NCBI GenBank assembly: GCA_016717205.1
Contig: JADKGC010000003.1
Location: forward strand, 744,001-808,000
DNA: 64,000 nucleotides
Origin: Candidatus Flexifilum breve
GTDB lineage: Bacteria > Chloroflexota > Anaerolineae > Aggregatilineales > Phototrophicaceae
Direction: 5' to 3'
Shown: in pieces, positions 23,942 through 34,015 of the stretch
How the letters are laid out: every line of letters starts with the position of its first letter
How positions within the stretch are numbered: position 1 is the first letter of the stretch
Program-made: the position numbers and the translations under genes
Notes under the pieces: generated by a model
Database searches by the model: none
The model's input: only the letters and a program-made list of their open reading frames with translations
Told to the model about the DNA's origin: nothing

Positions 23942-25360
23942 ATGCAAACCATTACCATGAAATTTGGCGGGACGTCGGTCGGCAGTCCGGAAGCCATCAG
24001 CAACGTCGTGAATATCGTCGGGGAAGCAGTCGCACAGGGCAACCGCGTGATCGTGGTCGTCTCGGCGATGTCCGGCGTCACCGACCAATTGATCGGTTCG
24101 GTGCGCGAGGCAGCGGCGGGCAATCGTTGGGGTTACCTGTCGTGTTCACAAAAGCTGCGCGACCGCCATCACGAAGTCGTCAACCTGCTGACCGTCCCCG
24201 GTAAGAATCGCGGTGATGTGCTGAACGACATCGAAATCCTGCTCTCGCAGCACACCGAACTGTGTAATGCCATCAACATTCTCGGCGAAGCCACCCCCCG
24301 CATCAGCGATTCGATTGTCGCCTTTGGCGAACGTCTCAGTTCGCGCATCGTCGCCGCCGTCATGCGCCACGCCCGCATCAACGCGCGCGCCTTCGACGCC
24401 GGCCAGTTCCTCGTCACCGATGACCGCTTCGGCAGTGCGACGCCCAACTGGGAAGAGACCGAACGCCGCATTCAGAACGCGCTCGTCCCCCTGCTCGATC
24501 AGGGCATCGTTCCGGTACTGACGGGCTTCATCGGCGCAACCCCCGATGGCCAGATCACCACGCTGGGGCGCGGCGGCAGCGACTACAGCGGCGCGATCTT
24601 CGCCGCGTATTCCAACAGCGACGAGCTCATCATCTGGACGGACGTGGACGGCGTGATGACGACCGATCCGCGCATCGACCGGCGCGCGCGCGTGCTGCCG
24701 AACATCTCGTATACGGAAGTGGGCGAACTCGCGTTTTACGGGGCGAAAGTGCTGCATCCTAAGACGGTGCAGCCGATCCTGAACAAGGGAATCCCCATGC
24801 GGGTGCGCAATACCTTTAATCCCAAACACCCCGGCACGCTCATCAGCGAAGTCGCCGAGCCGACCCACACCGTCATCAAGGCCGTGACGGCGGTGCGCAA
24901 CGTCAGCTTGGTCACCGTGCAAGGCAAGGGCATGATCGGCGTGCCCGGCATCGCAGGCCGCACCTTCCTCGCCACAGCGCGCGCGGGCGCGAACATCCTC
25001 ATGATCTCGCAAGCGTCCTCCGAGCAGAACTTCTGCTTCGTGGTCATGAACGAACGGGTAGAACAGGCGAAAGCCTCAATTGAAGAAGAGCTCGCCAAAG
25101 AGATTGCGCGACAGGATGTCGATGGCATCGACGTGATGCAAAAGGTCTCGGTCGTGACGGTGGTCGGCGCAGGGATGCGCGGCACGCCCGGCGTGGCGGG
25201 ACGCGTGTTCACCACGCTCGGCAACAACGACGTGAACGTGATCGCCATCGCGCAGGGCGCATCCGAGTGCAGCATTTCGTTCGTGGTCGACGAAACCAAC
25301 ATCGAACGCACCGTGCTCTCCCTGCACGATCTGGCGCTCGAAGCCGTCCCCGTTCATTAA
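23942..25360 (+). CDS. lysC: Aspartate kinase
   Basis: A 472-aa enzyme that phosphorylates aspartate, the entry to Lys, Thr, Met and Ile synthesis. It opens with ITMKFGGTSVGSP (kinase signature KFGGTSVG), has FGERLSSRIVAAV and the LGRGGSDYSGAIFAA loop, and ends with two ACT domains (about 320-472; RNVSLVTVQGKGMIGVPG and VSVVTVVGAGMRGTPGVAG), the allosteric part. ATG 23942 follows AAGGGGAC; longer in-frame starts run back through the leader terminator and are rejected. It lies behind a putative leader-peptide attenuator. Confidence 0.95.
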   Translation: MQTITMKFGGTSVGSPEAISNVVNIVGEAVAQGNRVIVVVSAMSGVTDQLIGSVREAAAGNRWGYLSCSQKLRDRHHEVVNLLTVPGKNRGDVLNDIEILLSQHTELCNAINILGEATPRISDSIVAFGERLSSRIVAAVMRHARINARAFDAGQFLVTDDRFGSATPNWEETERRIQNALVPLLDQGIVPVLTGFIGATPDGQITTLGRGGSDYSGAIFAAYSNSDELIIWTDVDGVMTTDPRIDRRARVLPNISYTEVGELAFYGAKVLHPKTVQPILNKGIPMRVRNTFNPKHPGTLISEVAEPTHTVIKAVTAVRNVSLVTVQGKGMIGVPGIAGRTFLATARAGANILMISQASSEQNFCFVVMNERVEQAKASIEEELAKEIARQDVDGIDVMQKVSVVTVVGAGMRGTPGVAGRVFTTLGNNDVNVIAIAQGASECSISFVVDETNIERTVLSLHDLALEAVPVH

Positions 25361-25370
25361 AGACATCTAT

Positions 25371-25441
25371 CCGCAGAGAGCGCAAAGAGCACAGAGGAAA
25401 TTTTGGATATTTTCTCCGTGTTCTCTGTGTTCTCTGTGGTT
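25371..25441. repeat. CACAGAG-type dyad repeat, second copy
   Basis: The imperfect inverted repeat CGCAGAGAGCGCAAAGAGC...TTCTCTGTGTTCTCTGTGG lies between the convergent stops of lysC and the recombinase gene. It is homologous to 22537-22611. Confidence 0.75.
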
Positions 25442-25456
25442 AATAATCTCTTCTGG

Positions 25457-26515
25457 TTAAAACGCGAAGGGGTCGCTGTCGTCGTCGAGGCCGAGCGCGT
25501 CGCTCATGAGGATCGCGCCCTCATTCGCCTGCGGCAGTCGGCTCAGGTAGCGTTCGGTCACGGCGACGTTGCTGTGCCGCAGCAGGCGGCTGATCTTCTC
25601 GATGGGCACACCTGCGTGCTGGAGTGTCCCGGCGACCGAGCGGCGCAGGTCGTGCGGCGCGACGTGCCCGATCTGCGCATCCGCCGCCGCATTGTCGATG
25701 ATGATCCAGATACCGTTGGGCGACAAGCCGAAGCGGCTGATGCGCCCGCCCTTCCAGATGCGGCGGATGAGCGGTGACGTCGGATGCGGTGCCTGTCCAC
25801 CCCGTCGAATCGCCCGGTTCCAGTTTTCCAGCGCCAGAATCACGGCACGCGGCATATCGACAAAGGCCGCTTTCCTCCCCTTGCCATGCACCCGCAGCAC
25901 GACCCGATCATTCTGCTTGCTGATGTCTTCCCAGCGGGCGAGCGCCAGTTCTTCGCGGCGCAGCGCCATCGTGCACAGCATCGTCATGACGACATTGTTG
26001 CGCAGCATCTGATTGTCGCTGGTGGCAATGTTGCGCCCGGAAATCATCAACTGGCGGATTTCAGCCGTGGCGAGCCAGCGACCGGGGCGCTGCCCCTCCT
26101 CGGCGCGCGGCATTTTGACGCGCGTCATCGTCGCCGGGACATAATCGTCCAGCCACCCCGCCTCGGCCAGCAAGCTTGTCAGCGTGAGAATCGAGGCGCG
26201 CGCCTGCATCAATGCTTGCTTGCCCTGCCCGCGGCTGTGCAGCATCCCCAGCCACGCGCGGAGCTGCGTCGCGCTCAGGCAGTTCTGCAGCACGGGGATC
26301 GGCAGCGCGCACATGCGTTGAATCCGCTGCGGGCCACGCGTCGGCTTAACGCCCGTTAGATCGACCAGATATTGATCCACCCAGCGGAAGTAGGCGCGAT
26401 GTGTGTGCTTGCTCCCGGCCTGACCGGGCAAGACCGCCGCGAAATTGAATGTCAGGTCGTCACGGTCGCCGAGCGGCGCGGGTTGACGAGGTACGGGTAA
26501 GTTTCGGTTGTTCAT
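25457..26515 (-). CDS. Tyrosine recombinase (XerC/D-like integrase)
   Basis: A 352-aa protein with a core-binding SAM-like domain (about 35-130) and a catalytic domain (about 145-330). All active-site residues are seen: R186 in TMALRREEL, a Lys in HGKGRKAAF (K212 or K215), H288-x2-R291 in APHDLRRSVAG, H314 in LLRHSNV and nucleophile Y323 in ERYL. It should be active. It could be a chromosome-dimer resolvase or an integron/phage-type integrase. No att repeats, tRNA or cargo genes adjoin it, so a housekeeping or domesticated role is more likely than a live mobile element. Confidence 0.88.
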   Translation of the reverse strand: MNNRNLPVPRQPAPLGDRDDLTFNFAAVLPGQAGSKHTHRAYFRWVDQYLVDLTGVKPTRGPQRIQRMCALPIPVLQNCLSATQLRAWLGMLHSRGQGKQALMQARASILTLTSLLAEAGWLDDYVPATMTRVKMPRAEEGQRPGRWLATAEIRQLMISGRNIATSDNQMLRNNVVMTMLCTMALRREELALARWEDISKQNDRVVLRVHGKGRKAAFVDMPRAVILALENWNRAIRRGGQAPHPTSPLIRRIWKGGRISRFGLSPNGIWIIIDNAAADAQIGHVAPHDLRRSVAGTLQHAGVPIEKISRLLRHSNVAVTERYLSRLPQANEGAILMSDALGLDDDSDPFAF

Positions 26516-26671
26516 GCCGCCGATTATACGCCGAAAACGGCCAACAGGCGTTAGTCGAAGCGGATGATATCGATTACCTAAATTTAGTTGGTTCGCTCAC
26601 GTTTACGCTCTTCAGAGATGAAATAGACTATCCTATATGATGAGGCTAATAAGTCGCCGCTCATGTGATGT

Positions 26672-28930
26672 ATGTGCTGGTTAACTATGTCGGGAACTGA
26701 TCTCGAAGCCATTCTCAGTCAAGCAGAACCACCCGATGCCGACACCTGGCAGCGGCTGCGGGAGGCGCTCCGCACCTACCAGACGCAAGCGCAAGGTAAC
26801 CGGGACTTTTTCGATCAGGTGCGGGAGCTGTTCCACGCCTACAGCATCCCTCAATGCCTGACGAATCTCGACGGCGTGATCATTGACATTAACGCGCGCG
26901 CTTGCGAACTTTCGGGCTTCACGCGCGACGAATTGCTCGGTCAACAGGTGCTGGATCTCGCCGTGTACAGCACGCCGGAACAGCGCGCGCAGTTACTGGA
27001 ACAGTTCATGCGCGCCGGGCAGCTCCGCGACATTGAAGTCGAATCGCGGCGCAAAGATGGTCAGCGGATCGTCGCGATCATGAACTGGGATCTGCTCATC
27101 TCGCGGGGGCGGCAGTTCATCCTCACCACCTTGTACGATGTCACCGCCATCCGCGACAGCGAAGAACAACTGCGCAACATGCATCAGATCGCCACCCGGC
27201 AGGCGCAGGAATCAGCGCTGCTGCACGAAGCGCGCACCATCCTCTCACGCAGCATGGATCTGCCGACCTTGATCCGCGCGATTGTCGACGGGGTGGCCGA
27301 AAAGTTCGGCTATACCCTCGTCAGCCTGTATCTCGTCGAAGATCAGGTGCTCAAGTTACAGCATCACTACGGCTATGTGGTTACTCTCGGCGATCTTCCG
27401 CTGGATCGCGGCATCATGGCGCGCGCCGTGCGCCTCAAACATCCGCTGCTGCTCCGCGACGTGAGCACTGATCCAGAGTTCATACAGGCGATCGCGGGCG
27501 TTCGTTCAGAAATCGCCGCGCCGCTGTTTGTTGACGACGACGTGGTCGGCGTGCTCAACGTCGAATCGACCGGAAATTTGGAGCTCGGCGACGCCGATTT
27601 ACGCTTGATCGTCGCACTCAGCGAGCATATCAGCCTCGCCATTCAGCGCGCGCAGTTGTTCAGCAGCCTCGCCGACAGCGAGCGGCGCGAACGCGAACAA
27701 CGCTTGTTCGCGGAAGCCCTGCGCGATGTCGCCGCCGGGTTGAACGGCACCCTCCCGCTGGAACCGATGATCGACCTGATCATGGGGCACCTGCAGCGCG
27801 TCATGCCCCTCTTTGACGGGCTGCGCATGCTGTTCATTCACGGTGAGCGGGGACGGGTGGCGGTGCAGCGTGGCTATCCGGCCGGGAGCTTCGCCGGAAC
27901 CTTCCCGCTGAGCGAGATACAGTGCATCAGCGATATGTTGACCAAACGTCAGGTGTGCCTATATCAGGACGCGCCAACGCCGTATGACTGGGCGCAGGGA
28001 ACACCGCTCGCCAGCGTCCGTTCGCTGATCGGCGCGCCGATCATGGCGGATGGCCACGTCATCGGCGTCCTGTTCCTCGATAGTCAGGCGCCGAACACGT
28101 TTGCAGAGAAGCACGCTGATTTGCTGCAAGCCTTCGCAGATCAAACTGGGATCGCGCTCAAGAAAGCGCAGCTCCACAAGCGTCTGCGCCGCCAAAACCG
28201 CATGCGTCTGCATCAGGCCATGCAGTATGAACGGCGCGTTTCCGAAATGCGGGCGCAGTTCGGCATCGCCATCTCGCACGAATTCCGCACCCCCCTCACG
28301 ACGATCCATACCTCCGCCGATCTGCTGCGCATGTATGATGATCGCCTCACGCCGGAACGCCGCCGGGAACTACTCGGGAAAGTTAAAACGCAGATCAAGC
28401 ATCTGACACATTTACTTGACGATATCATGCTGCTCAGCCGCGCGGAATTGATCGGCATCCAGATCAATCGCAAAGCCGTCGACCTCGACCAACTCTGCCG
28501 CGATATCACCTCGGAGATTCAGTGGATCGCCGGGGACAAGCACCGCATTCTCTTCTTCGGCGATGGGCTGTGTCAGGAGGCTTATATCGACGAAGATTTG
28601 ATCCGCCGGATTTTGATCAACTTGCTGACGAACGCGGTGAAGTATTCACCGGAGGGTGGCAAAGTGCTGTTCATCCTCAACCGGGAAACGGACGATGCGA
28701 TCATCGAGATCACCGATAATGGCATCGGCATTCCAGCCGAAGAGGTTGATAATCTCTTCCAGACTTTCCATCGCGCGGGCAATGTCGGCTCGATTCCGGG
28801 TACGGGGTTAGGCTTGACGCTCGTCAAACAGGCCGTCGAAATGCACGGCGGGGCGATTCAGGTCACCAGTACGGAAGGCATGGGCACGACCTTCACCGTA
28901 CGCCTGCCGATTGCGCCCCCGCCCACCTAG
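26672..28930 (+). CDS. Sensor histidine kinase, PAS-GAF-GAF-HisKA-HATPase
   Basis: 752 aa with no membrane helix, so a soluble sensor. A PAS domain (about 50-160; LTNLDGVIIDINARACELSG in part) is followed by a first GAF (190-330), a second GAF (350-510), HisKA with phospho-acceptor His536 in AISHEFRTPLT, and HATPase_c with NLLTNAVKYSP, DNGIGIP and GTGLGLTLV. The cognate regulator is not adjacent; a hybrid kinase lies 0.6 kb away on the other strand. Start: ATG 26672 has no good ribosome site and ATG 26687 is equally likely. Confidence 0.92.
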   Translation: MCWLTMSGTDLEAILSQAEPPDADTWQRLREALRTYQTQAQGNRDFFDQVRELFHAYSIPQCLTNLDGVIIDINARACELSGFTRDELLGQQVLDLAVYSTPEQRAQLLEQFMRAGQLRDIEVESRRKDGQRIVAIMNWDLLISRGRQFILTTLYDVTAIRDSEEQLRNMHQIATRQAQESALLHEARTILSRSMDLPTLIRAIVDGVAEKFGYTLVSLYLVEDQVLKLQHHYGYVVTLGDLPLDRGIMARAVRLKHPLLLRDVSTDPEFIQAIAGVRSEIAAPLFVDDDVVGVLNVESTGNLELGDADLRLIVALSEHISLAIQRAQLFSSLADSERREREQRLFAEALRDVAAGLNGTLPLEPMIDLIMGHLQRVMPLFDGLRMLFIHGERGRVAVQRGYPAGSFAGTFPLSEIQCISDMLTKRQVCLYQDAPTPYDWAQGTPLASVRSLIGAPIMADGHVIGVLFLDSQAPNTFAEKHADLLQAFADQTGIALKKAQLHKRLRRQNRMRLHQAMQYERRVSEMRAQFGIAISHEFRTPLTTIHTSADLLRMYDDRLTPERRRELLGKVKTQIKHLTHLLDDIMLLSRAELIGIQINRKAVDLDQLCRDITSEIQWIAGDKHRILFFGDGLCQEAYIDEDLIRRILINLLTNAVKYSPEGGKVLFILNRETDDAIIEITDNGIGIPAEEVDNLFQTFHRAGNVGSIPGTGLGLTLVKQAVEMHGGAIQVTSTEGMGTTFTVRLPIAPPPT

Positions 28931-29097
28931 CCGACCAGCTAGGCACCGCCTACCCAGTCAAATCCAACCTTCTCCGCCTAAAGACGGAGCTAGGTTCAGT
29001 CTTTGGCACTTTGTGACCCTTACCGCCATCGGTTAAAGTTGGGGGGTATGTGAAGGGTGGTGGTTCACCCACGCCTTTTGCCGAGGGGGAAAAGATC

Positions 29098-29472
29098 ATG
29101 ATGAACGAACAAACGATCCGTGACGCGGCTGAGTGCTATGTTCAAGCGCTCGCCGACAACTCGTCGCACTTCCTTGAGCAATTTGCGCCGAATGCGTGGA
29201 TTGAGGATGCGGACGGGGTTCAGCATCGCGGTCGCACCGCGATTAGTGAGCACATGACGGCGTGGCTGTCCGGCTATCAGTCGGTGCAGTTCACGGTCGA
29301 ACGGATCGTCGTCGCGCGTGATCAAGCAGCCGTACGCTGGAAGGCAAAAGGCGTGACCGCCACCGGACATCGCGTGGTGTTCGTCGGCATTTCGATCCTG
29401 CGCTTCGACGCCACCGGGCAGATAGCTGGCGCGCGCCAATATGAAACGGGCGTCCTCGCGCAGAGCGCCTGA
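29098..29472 (+). CDS. SnoaL-like (NTF2 fold) small protein
   Basis: 124 aa. The cone-like NTF2 fold is suggested by IRDAAECYVQALADNSSHFL, NAWIEDADGVQHRGRTAIS, the strand FTVERIVVARDQAAVRWKA and a final FVGISILRFDATGQIAG (all typical of SnoaL/steroid-isomerase-like proteins). The substrate or partner is unknown. ATG 29098 is chosen over the longer frame because GAGGGGGAAAAG lies just upstream; ATG 29101 is the alternative. It is single and ends at a strong terminator. Confidence 0.75.
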   Translation: MMNEQTIRDAAECYVQALADNSSHFLEQFAPNAWIEDADGVQHRGRTAISEHMTAWLSGYQSVQFTVERIVVARDQAAVRWKAKGVTATGHRVVFVGISILRFDATGQIAGARQYETGVLAQSA

Positions 29473-29496
29473 ATCGCCCAAACACCCCTGTGAATC

Positions 29497-29523
29497 AAAA
29501 GCGACCATAGCGGTCGCTTTTTT
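29497..29523. terminator. Bidirectional intrinsic terminator
   Basis: GCGACC and GGTCGC form the stem around ATAGC, with AAAA on the left and TTTTTT on the right, so it can stop transcripts of both the SnoaL gene and the convergent hybrid kinase gene (stop at 29529). Confidence 0.9.
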
Positions 29524-29528
29524 GTTGG

Positions 29529-30668
29529 CTAGTCGAGATACTCAGGCAGTTCAAACCAGAAAACCGAACCGCCCGACGGTGGACAATCTACGCCTACCTG
29601 ACCGCCGTGCAGCAGCACCATATGCTTGACGATCCACAGGCCGAGCCCGGTGCTGCTTTCGTTCGCGGTCGGGCGCGGGCTGAGCTTGCCGAATTCGGTG
29701 AACAGCAGATTGCGCTCATTCACCGGGATGCCGGGTCCTTGATCCGCGATGCAGAAGCGCACAAAGCCCGGCGTCACTTCGGACCACAGCCGCACAATCG
29801 TATCGCTGGGGCTGTACTTGAGGGCATTGCTGACAAGATTGTTCAAAATCTGCGTGACGCGCGCCGGGTCGGCGTGCATGAGACCGGGGAGCGGATCGAT
29901 CTGCACCGTGATGCCTTTGCTCTCCGCCATCATGCTGAACTCTTCGATCACCGGCTCGACCAATTCGCCGAGCGCTACCGCGCGCAGTTGCAGACTGATT
30001 CGCCCATTCTGGCACGCGGCCACATCGAGAAAGTCCTCGATGAATCCGTTCATCTGCATGACGGTGTGCTGCAAGAGGTCGAGCAGTCCCAGCGCGTCGG
30101 GGTCATGCGCGAGGCTGGGTCGGAGCAGGGTTTCCACCATGTTGATGTGGGTGAGCGGTGCGCGTAAATCGTGCGAGGCGATGCGCATCAGCCGATCTTT
30201 GAGGACGCGCGACGCCTCAAATTCGCGGATCATCCGCTTCTGCAAATCCATCATCCGCTTGAGCTTGAGCTGCGTTTCGATGCGCGCCAGCACAACTTCC
30301 ACATCAATCGGCTTGGTGATGTAATCGTTCGCGCCGAGCTGCAAGCCGGACACAATATCGTGATTCTGCGCCAGTGCCGAGATGAGCACCACAGGGGTAT
30401 CCTGTGTAGCAGGATGGCTGCGAATATGGCGCAGGGTCTCTAGCCCGTTCATGCCGGGCAGCATAATGTCGAGCAGAATCAAATCTATCGTCTCCTGTTC
30501 CAGCAGCGCCAGCGCGGTATCCGCGCGATCTGCCTCGAAGAGTTGATGTTGATTCTTTAGGATGCGCTTCAAGAGGATGCGATTGACGATTTCATCATCA
30601 ACAATCAGGATCTTGGCTTGCGTCTCCTGAACATCAGTTGTCGTATACGAGAAATCGGAGGGGATCAT
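29529..30668 (-). CDS. Response regulator-histidine kinase hybrid (REC-HisKA-HATPase)
   Basis: About 379 aa from ATG 30668 (AGAGAG upstream; the longer frame starting at 30728 adds 20 atypical residues). An N-terminal receiver domain carries the acidic pair in IVDDEIVN, the phospho-acceptor in LILLDIMLPGMNG and the Lys in DYITKPID. It is followed by a coiled linker, HisKA with MRIASHDLRAPLTHI, and HATPase_c with LNNLVSNALKYSP, DQGPGIP and STGLGLWIV. No membrane segment. It probably works within a phosphorelay with a separate sensor, possibly the PAS-GAF kinase at 26672, which is only proximity. Confidence 0.9.
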   Translation of the reverse strand: MIPSDFSYTTTDVQETQAKILIVDDEIVNRILLKRILKNQHQLFEADRADTALALLEQETIDLILLDIMLPGMNGLETLRHIRSHPATQDTPVVLISALAQNHDIVSGLQLGANDYITKPIDVEVVLARIETQLKLKRMMDLQKRMIREFEASRVLKDRLMRIASHDLRAPLTHINMVETLLRPSLAHDPDALGLLDLLQHTVMQMNGFIEDFLDVAACQNGRISLQLRAVALGELVEPVIEEFSMMAESKGITVQIDPLPGLMHADPARVTQILNNLVSNALKYSPSDTIVRLWSEVTPGFVRFCIADQGPGIPVNERNLLFTEFGKLSPRPTANESSTGLGLWIVKHMVLLHGGQVGVDCPPSGGSVFWFELPEYLD

Positions 30669-30823
30669 TGTGCTCTCTGCGATTGCGCCGATATTTATAC
30701 AATAGCGCAAGGAGAGCGTAAACTTCATTCATCCCTCATGAAATTTACGTTTGAAATCTACGGTTTGTCAATGCAGTTACGGTACCAAAGTCACACAGCT
30801 TGGATCGAGCGAAAAGCAGACGT

Positions 30824-30851
30824 GCCGGGGCATGGCGGACCCTGCCCCGGC
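30824..30851. terminator. GC-rich hairpin after aceA
   Basis: GCCGGGGCA (30824-30832) pairs exactly with TGCCCCGGC (30843-30851). It lies 26 bp past the aceA stop on the minus strand. No long T-run follows, so the efficiency is unclear. Confidence 0.5.
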
Positions 30852-30876
30852 GTGAGCATGAGGGGTGCGGAGGTTT

Positions 30877-32169
30877 CTAGACCGGCTTGGCTTCTTCGGT
30901 GAACTGTTCCTGCTCGGTCGAACCTTCCAGCGCCACCGTCGATGAATGCCCCTGCATGATCGCCTGCTGCACCGCGTCGAAGTAGCCCGTGCCGACGAAT
31001 GTCTGATGCTTCACCGCCTTGTAGCCGTCGGTGTGCGCGAGTTCGAATTCACGATCCTGCAGCCGCGCATAGGCTGTCATGCCTTCGCCGCGGTATCCCA
31101 GCGCCAGCTCGAACATGCCGAGATTCAGCGAATGGAAGCCTGCCAGCGTGATGAACTGAAACTTGTAGCCCATCGCCCCGAGTTCGCGCTGGAACTTGGC
31201 AATCGTCCCCGCGTCGAGGTTGCGCGTCCAGTTGAAGGACGGCGAGCAGTTGTACATGAGCATCTTGCCGGGGAATTGGCGATGAATCGCCTCGGCGAAC
31301 TGCCGCGCCTCGTCAAGATCGGGATGCGACGTTTCCATCCACAACATGTCGGAATAGGGCGCGTAAGACAAGCCGCGGGCAATCGCACTTTCCAGCCCGT
31401 GACGCACGCCGTAGAAGCCTTCAAACGTGCGTTCACTGGTGAGGAACGGCTTATCACGATCATCAATGTCGCTGGTGATGAGCGTCGCGGAGTTGGCGTC
31501 GGTGCGGGCGATGATCAGCGTCGGCACGTCGAGCACATCGGCGGCGAGGCGAGCAGCCACCAGCTTGTTGATCGCTTCCTGCGTCGGCACGAGCACTTTG
31601 CCGCCCAGATGCCCGCATTTCTTGGCGGAGGACAGTTGATCTTCGAAGTGCACGCCCGCCACCCCGGCATCGATCATATCTTTCATCAGTTCGTAGGCAT
31701 TGAGGTTGCCGCCAAAGCCCGCTTCCGCGTCCGCGACCATCGGCAGGAAGTAATCAACACTCTCCTTGCCTTCCAGATGCTGCACCTGATCGGCCCGCGT
31801 CAGTGACTTGTTGATGCGCCGCGCCAAGTCCGGGACGCTATTGACCGGGTACAAACTTTGATCGGGGTACATTTGCCCGGAGGTGTTGGCATCGGCGGCG
31901 GTCTGCCAACCGCTCACATAGATCGCCTTCAACCCGGCCTGCGCCATTTGCACCGCCTGATTGCCCGTCACCGCGCCGAGCGAGTTGACATACGGCTCGG
32001 TCGTGAGCAAGTCCCACAGGCGTTCCGCGCCCAGCTTCGCCAGCGTGTATTCGATGTGAATGCTGCCGCGCAGCTTGAGCACATCCTGCGCCGTATACGG
32101 ACGTTTGATGCCGTTCCAGCGTTCATTACGCTGCCAGTACTGGTTCAACAGGGTCGGGTTATTCATCAC
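30877..32169 (-). CDS. aceA: Isocitrate lyase
   Basis: A 430-aa enzyme of the glyoxylate shunt, splitting isocitrate to succinate and glyoxylate. The catalytic KKCGHLGGK motif places Cys185; other family blocks are YVSGWQTAADAN, DAEAGFGGNLNAYELMK (in part) and YNCSPSFNW. Length is close to the bacterial norm. It starts 2 bp after aceB, so the two enzymes form a tight operon. This supports growth on acetate or fatty acids without loss of carbon. Confidence 0.97.
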   Translation of the reverse strand: MMNNPTLLNQYWQRNERWNGIKRPYTAQDVLKLRGSIHIEYTLAKLGAERLWDLLTTEPYVNSLGAVTGNQAVQMAQAGLKAIYVSGWQTAADANTSGQMYPDQSLYPVNSVPDLARRINKSLTRADQVQHLEGKESVDYFLPMVADAEAGFGGNLNAYELMKDMIDAGVAGVHFEDQLSSAKKCGHLGGKVLVPTQEAINKLVAARLAADVLDVPTLIIARTDANSATLITSDIDDRDKPFLTSERTFEGFYGVRHGLESAIARGLSYAPYSDMLWMETSHPDLDEARQFAEAIHRQFPGKMLMYNCSPSFNWTRNLDAGTIAKFQRELGAMGYKFQFITLAGFHSLNLGMFELALGYRGEGMTAYARLQDREFELAHTDGYKAVKHQTFVGTGYFDAVQQAIMQGHSSTVALEGSTEQEQFTEEAKPV

Positions 32170-32171
32170 AG

Positions 32172-33764
32172 CTACTCCAGATTCTCGTACGCGGGTAAGG
32201 TCAGAAATTCAGTAAAGGTCGGTTTCCGGATCATCTCGCTGAACAGCATCCCCGCAGTGCGGAAATGCCCCCCATCAAAGCGCTTCGATCCCACCTCAGC
32301 GCGGATCGACTCCATCTCTTCCTCAAACAGGCGATCAAACAAGGCGGGCGTCACCTGCCGACCATCCTCCAGCGTCACACCGTGATGCAGCCACTGCCAC
32401 ACCTGACTGCGGCTGATCTCCGCGGTCGCGGCGTCTTCCATCAGGTTGTAGAGCGGCACGCAGCCATTACCCCCCAACCATGCTTCCAGATACTGAATGC
32501 CCACCCGCAGATTCCACTTGAGGCCGCGTTCGGTGATGATGCCTTCGCTGGGGCGCAGCAGTTCGGCGGCGGTGGGATGCACATCCTCGCGCTGCCGGTT
32601 GATCTGGTTGGGCTGCGGCATATGCTCGTTGAACACGGCAAAGGCGGTCGCCACGAGGCCGGGATGTGCCACCCACGTCCCATCGTGACCATCCTGCACT
32701 TCGCGCAGTTTGTCGGCGCGCACCTTGCCCAGCGCGGTCTCGTTGGCTTCCGGGTCATGCTTGATCGGGATCTGTGCCGCCATGCCACCCATCGCGTGGA
32801 TGCCGCGCTTGTGACACACCTTGATCACGAACTGGCTGTACGCCCGCATGAAGGGCACGGTCATGGTGACCTGCGCGCGATCCGGCAGGATGCAGTCCGG
32901 TCGATGGCTGAACTTCTTGATGTAGCTGAAGATGTAATCCCAGCGCCCGCAGTTCAGCCCGGCGGAATGATCGCGCAGTTCATACAGAATCTCGTCCGCT
33001 TCGAAGGTGGCGAGGATCGTCTCGATCAGCACGGTCGCGCGGATTGAACCCCGCGGAATGCCGAGTTCGTCCTGCGCCAGATTGAACACAGCGTTCCACA
33101 GCCGCGCTTCCAGGTGGCTTTCCATCTTCGGCAGATAGAAATACGGGCCGCTGCTGCGATCCAGCAGTTCGCGGGCGTTGTGGAAGAAGTACAGCCCGAA
33201 GTCGAACAAGCTGCCGCTGATCGGCGCGCCATCCACGAGGAAATGCTTCTCGACCAGATGCCAACCGCGCGGGCGCACCATCAGCACCGCCGTCTGCTCG
33301 TTGAGGCGATACTGCTTGCCGGCCTCGTTGGTGAAGGTGATCGTGCGACGGATGGCGTCACGCAGGTTGATCTGCCCGTCGAGCAGGTTGTCCCACGTTG
33401 GCGCATTCGAGTCTTCGAAGTCCGCCATGAACACCTTCGCCCCGCTGTTGAGCGCATTGATGATCATCTTGCGGTCAGTTGGCCCGGTGATCTCCACGCG
33501 GCGATCCTGTAAATCCGCCGGGATGGGCGCGACCCGCCAGTCCCCGTCACGAATGGCCTGCGTCTCCGGCAGAAAGTCCGGCAGTTGTCCCGCGCGAATG
33601 GCGGCCTGGCGATCGGCGCGGCGCTGCAAGAGCTCGCGGCGGCGTGCTTCGAAGGCGCGTGCCAGCTTGGCGAGAAAGTTCTGCGCTTCTGGCGTGAGGA
33701 TCTCCGCATACGCTGACGTAACAGGTCTCGTAATCTCAATCGTTTCGTGAACAGACAAAGTCAT
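32172..33764 (-). CDS. aceB: Malate synthase A
   Basis: A 530-aa malate synthase A (the single-chain, non-G form). It condenses glyoxylate and acetyl-CoA to malate. Visible family blocks are RVEITGPTDRKMIINALNSG, VFMADFEDSNAPTWDN, RPRGWHLVEKH, and RGLKWNLRVGIQYLEAWL (20 or fewer residues each). It opens the aceBA operon; ATG follows GAGGAGTCGTT. Nothing regulatory such as IclR is adjacent, so control is not evident. Confidence 0.97.
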   Translation of the reverse strand: MTLSVHETIEITRPVTSAYAEILTPEAQNFLAKLARAFEARRRELLQRRADRQAAIRAGQLPDFLPETQAIRDGDWRVAPIPADLQDRRVEITGPTDRKMIINALNSGAKVFMADFEDSNAPTWDNLLDGQINLRDAIRRTITFTNEAGKQYRLNEQTAVLMVRPRGWHLVEKHFLVDGAPISGSLFDFGLYFFHNARELLDRSSGPYFYLPKMESHLEARLWNAVFNLAQDELGIPRGSIRATVLIETILATFEADEILYELRDHSAGLNCGRWDYIFSYIKKFSHRPDCILPDRAQVTMTVPFMRAYSQFVIKVCHKRGIHAMGGMAAQIPIKHDPEANETALGKVRADKLREVQDGHDGTWVAHPGLVATAFAVFNEHMPQPNQINRQREDVHPTAAELLRPSEGIITERGLKWNLRVGIQYLEAWLGGNGCVPLYNLMEDAATAEISRSQVWQWLHHGVTLEDGRQVTPALFDRLFEEEMESIRAEVGSKRFDGGHFRTAGMLFSEMIRKPTFTEFLTLPAYENLE

Positions 33765-34015
33765 AACGACTCCTCAAAATACAGCGCTTGTCAGGCTCAA
33801 TGGGAGATATCGACGGGCTGCGAACTAATCAAATGACGATTAGATTGGCTACTTATGTTTTCATTCTATGGAAATTTGCGCGGCGTGTGATGCACAGAAT
33901 CGTGAAACTTTTCGCGATCTATTCGTACACAGTGTCGGACGCCGCTTGTGAAACCGATAACATATGGGAGGTATTACCGGTTTCAGTTCACTGGAAGCGT
34001 TTACAATCGATCACA

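Noticed and set aside
22537..25441. CRISPR array from the repeated CACAGAG units
   Set aside because: Units are imperfect inverted copies without regular spacers, and no cas gene is present.
25457..26515. Integrative element driven by the tyrosine recombinase
   Set aside because: No direct repeats, tRNA target or cargo adjoin it; composition looks like the rest of the window.
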